Of a DNA stretch of 20,149 bases, positions 20,147 through 20,149 are shown in pieces. Position 1 is the first letter of the stretch; every line of letters begins with the position of its first letter. Origin of the DNA: a virus; IMG/VR virus record IMGVR_UViG_3300030419_001728, positions 1 to 20,149 of that record; one strand, given 5' to 3'. Under the pieces are notes generated by a model. It ran no database searches, was not told the DNA's origin, and worked only from the letters and a program-made list of their open reading frames with translations. The position numbers and the translations under genes were made by a program.

Positions 20147-20149
20147 AAG

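Noticed and set aside
1-20149. Search for tRNA genes, CRISPR arrays, insertion sequences, toxin-antitoxin or defence genes, and host-derived metabolic genes.
   Set aside because: Nothing supports any of these. The whole window is filled by five tightly spaced structural genes, and the repeats seen are protein-coding modules and not DNA arrays with spacers.

Overview
The window is a stretch of the virion-structure region of a T4-like marine myovirus. The closest resemblance is to the contractile-tailed phages of Prochlorococcus and Synechococcus or of SAR11-type hosts. The evidence is a run of recognisable T4-type baseplate wedge genes (gp25, gp6, gp8), a DUF4815-type structural protein and a giant YHYH-domain structural protein. 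The DNA is AT-rich, and two boxes resembling T4 late promoters are present. The sequence alone does not separate a cyanophage from a pelagimyophage. No host gene, tRNA, integrase, transposon or CRISPR array is visible.

All five genes lie on the minus strand and are read from right to left. Starting at the right edge they are: a late promoter; gp25 (19715-20116); gp6 (17765-19714), which begins directly after the gp25 stop; a 4,691-residue structural protein (3685-17760), 4 bp after gp6; a second late promoter that contains the stop codon of the giant gene; gp8 (2109-3659); and, 6 bp further on, a large DUF4815-type gene (from 2102 downward) that runs off the left edge. Coding density is almost total. 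The longest non-coding gap is 33 bp, at the right edge.

The products should work together in the baseplate. In T4, gp25 and gp6 belong to the inner wedge and the sheath-nucleating part, while gp7, gp8 and gp10 build the outer wedge. Here gp25 and gp6 keep their T4 sizes. The giant protein sits where T4 has gene 7, and gp8 is about 180 residues longer than T4 gp8. The giant protein is built largely from repeated beta-rich modules: G-x-G-Y/P-P repeats, H-G-L/F repeats, C-x8-H-x-Y-P-R repeats and paired L-T-V-I-H-D-G-type modules. A complete-looking YHYH domain is embedded in it. The window is therefore standard phage structural DNA, but the giant modular protein and the twin late promoters deserve attention. 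I see no sign of a separate undescribed defence, mobile or metabolic system.
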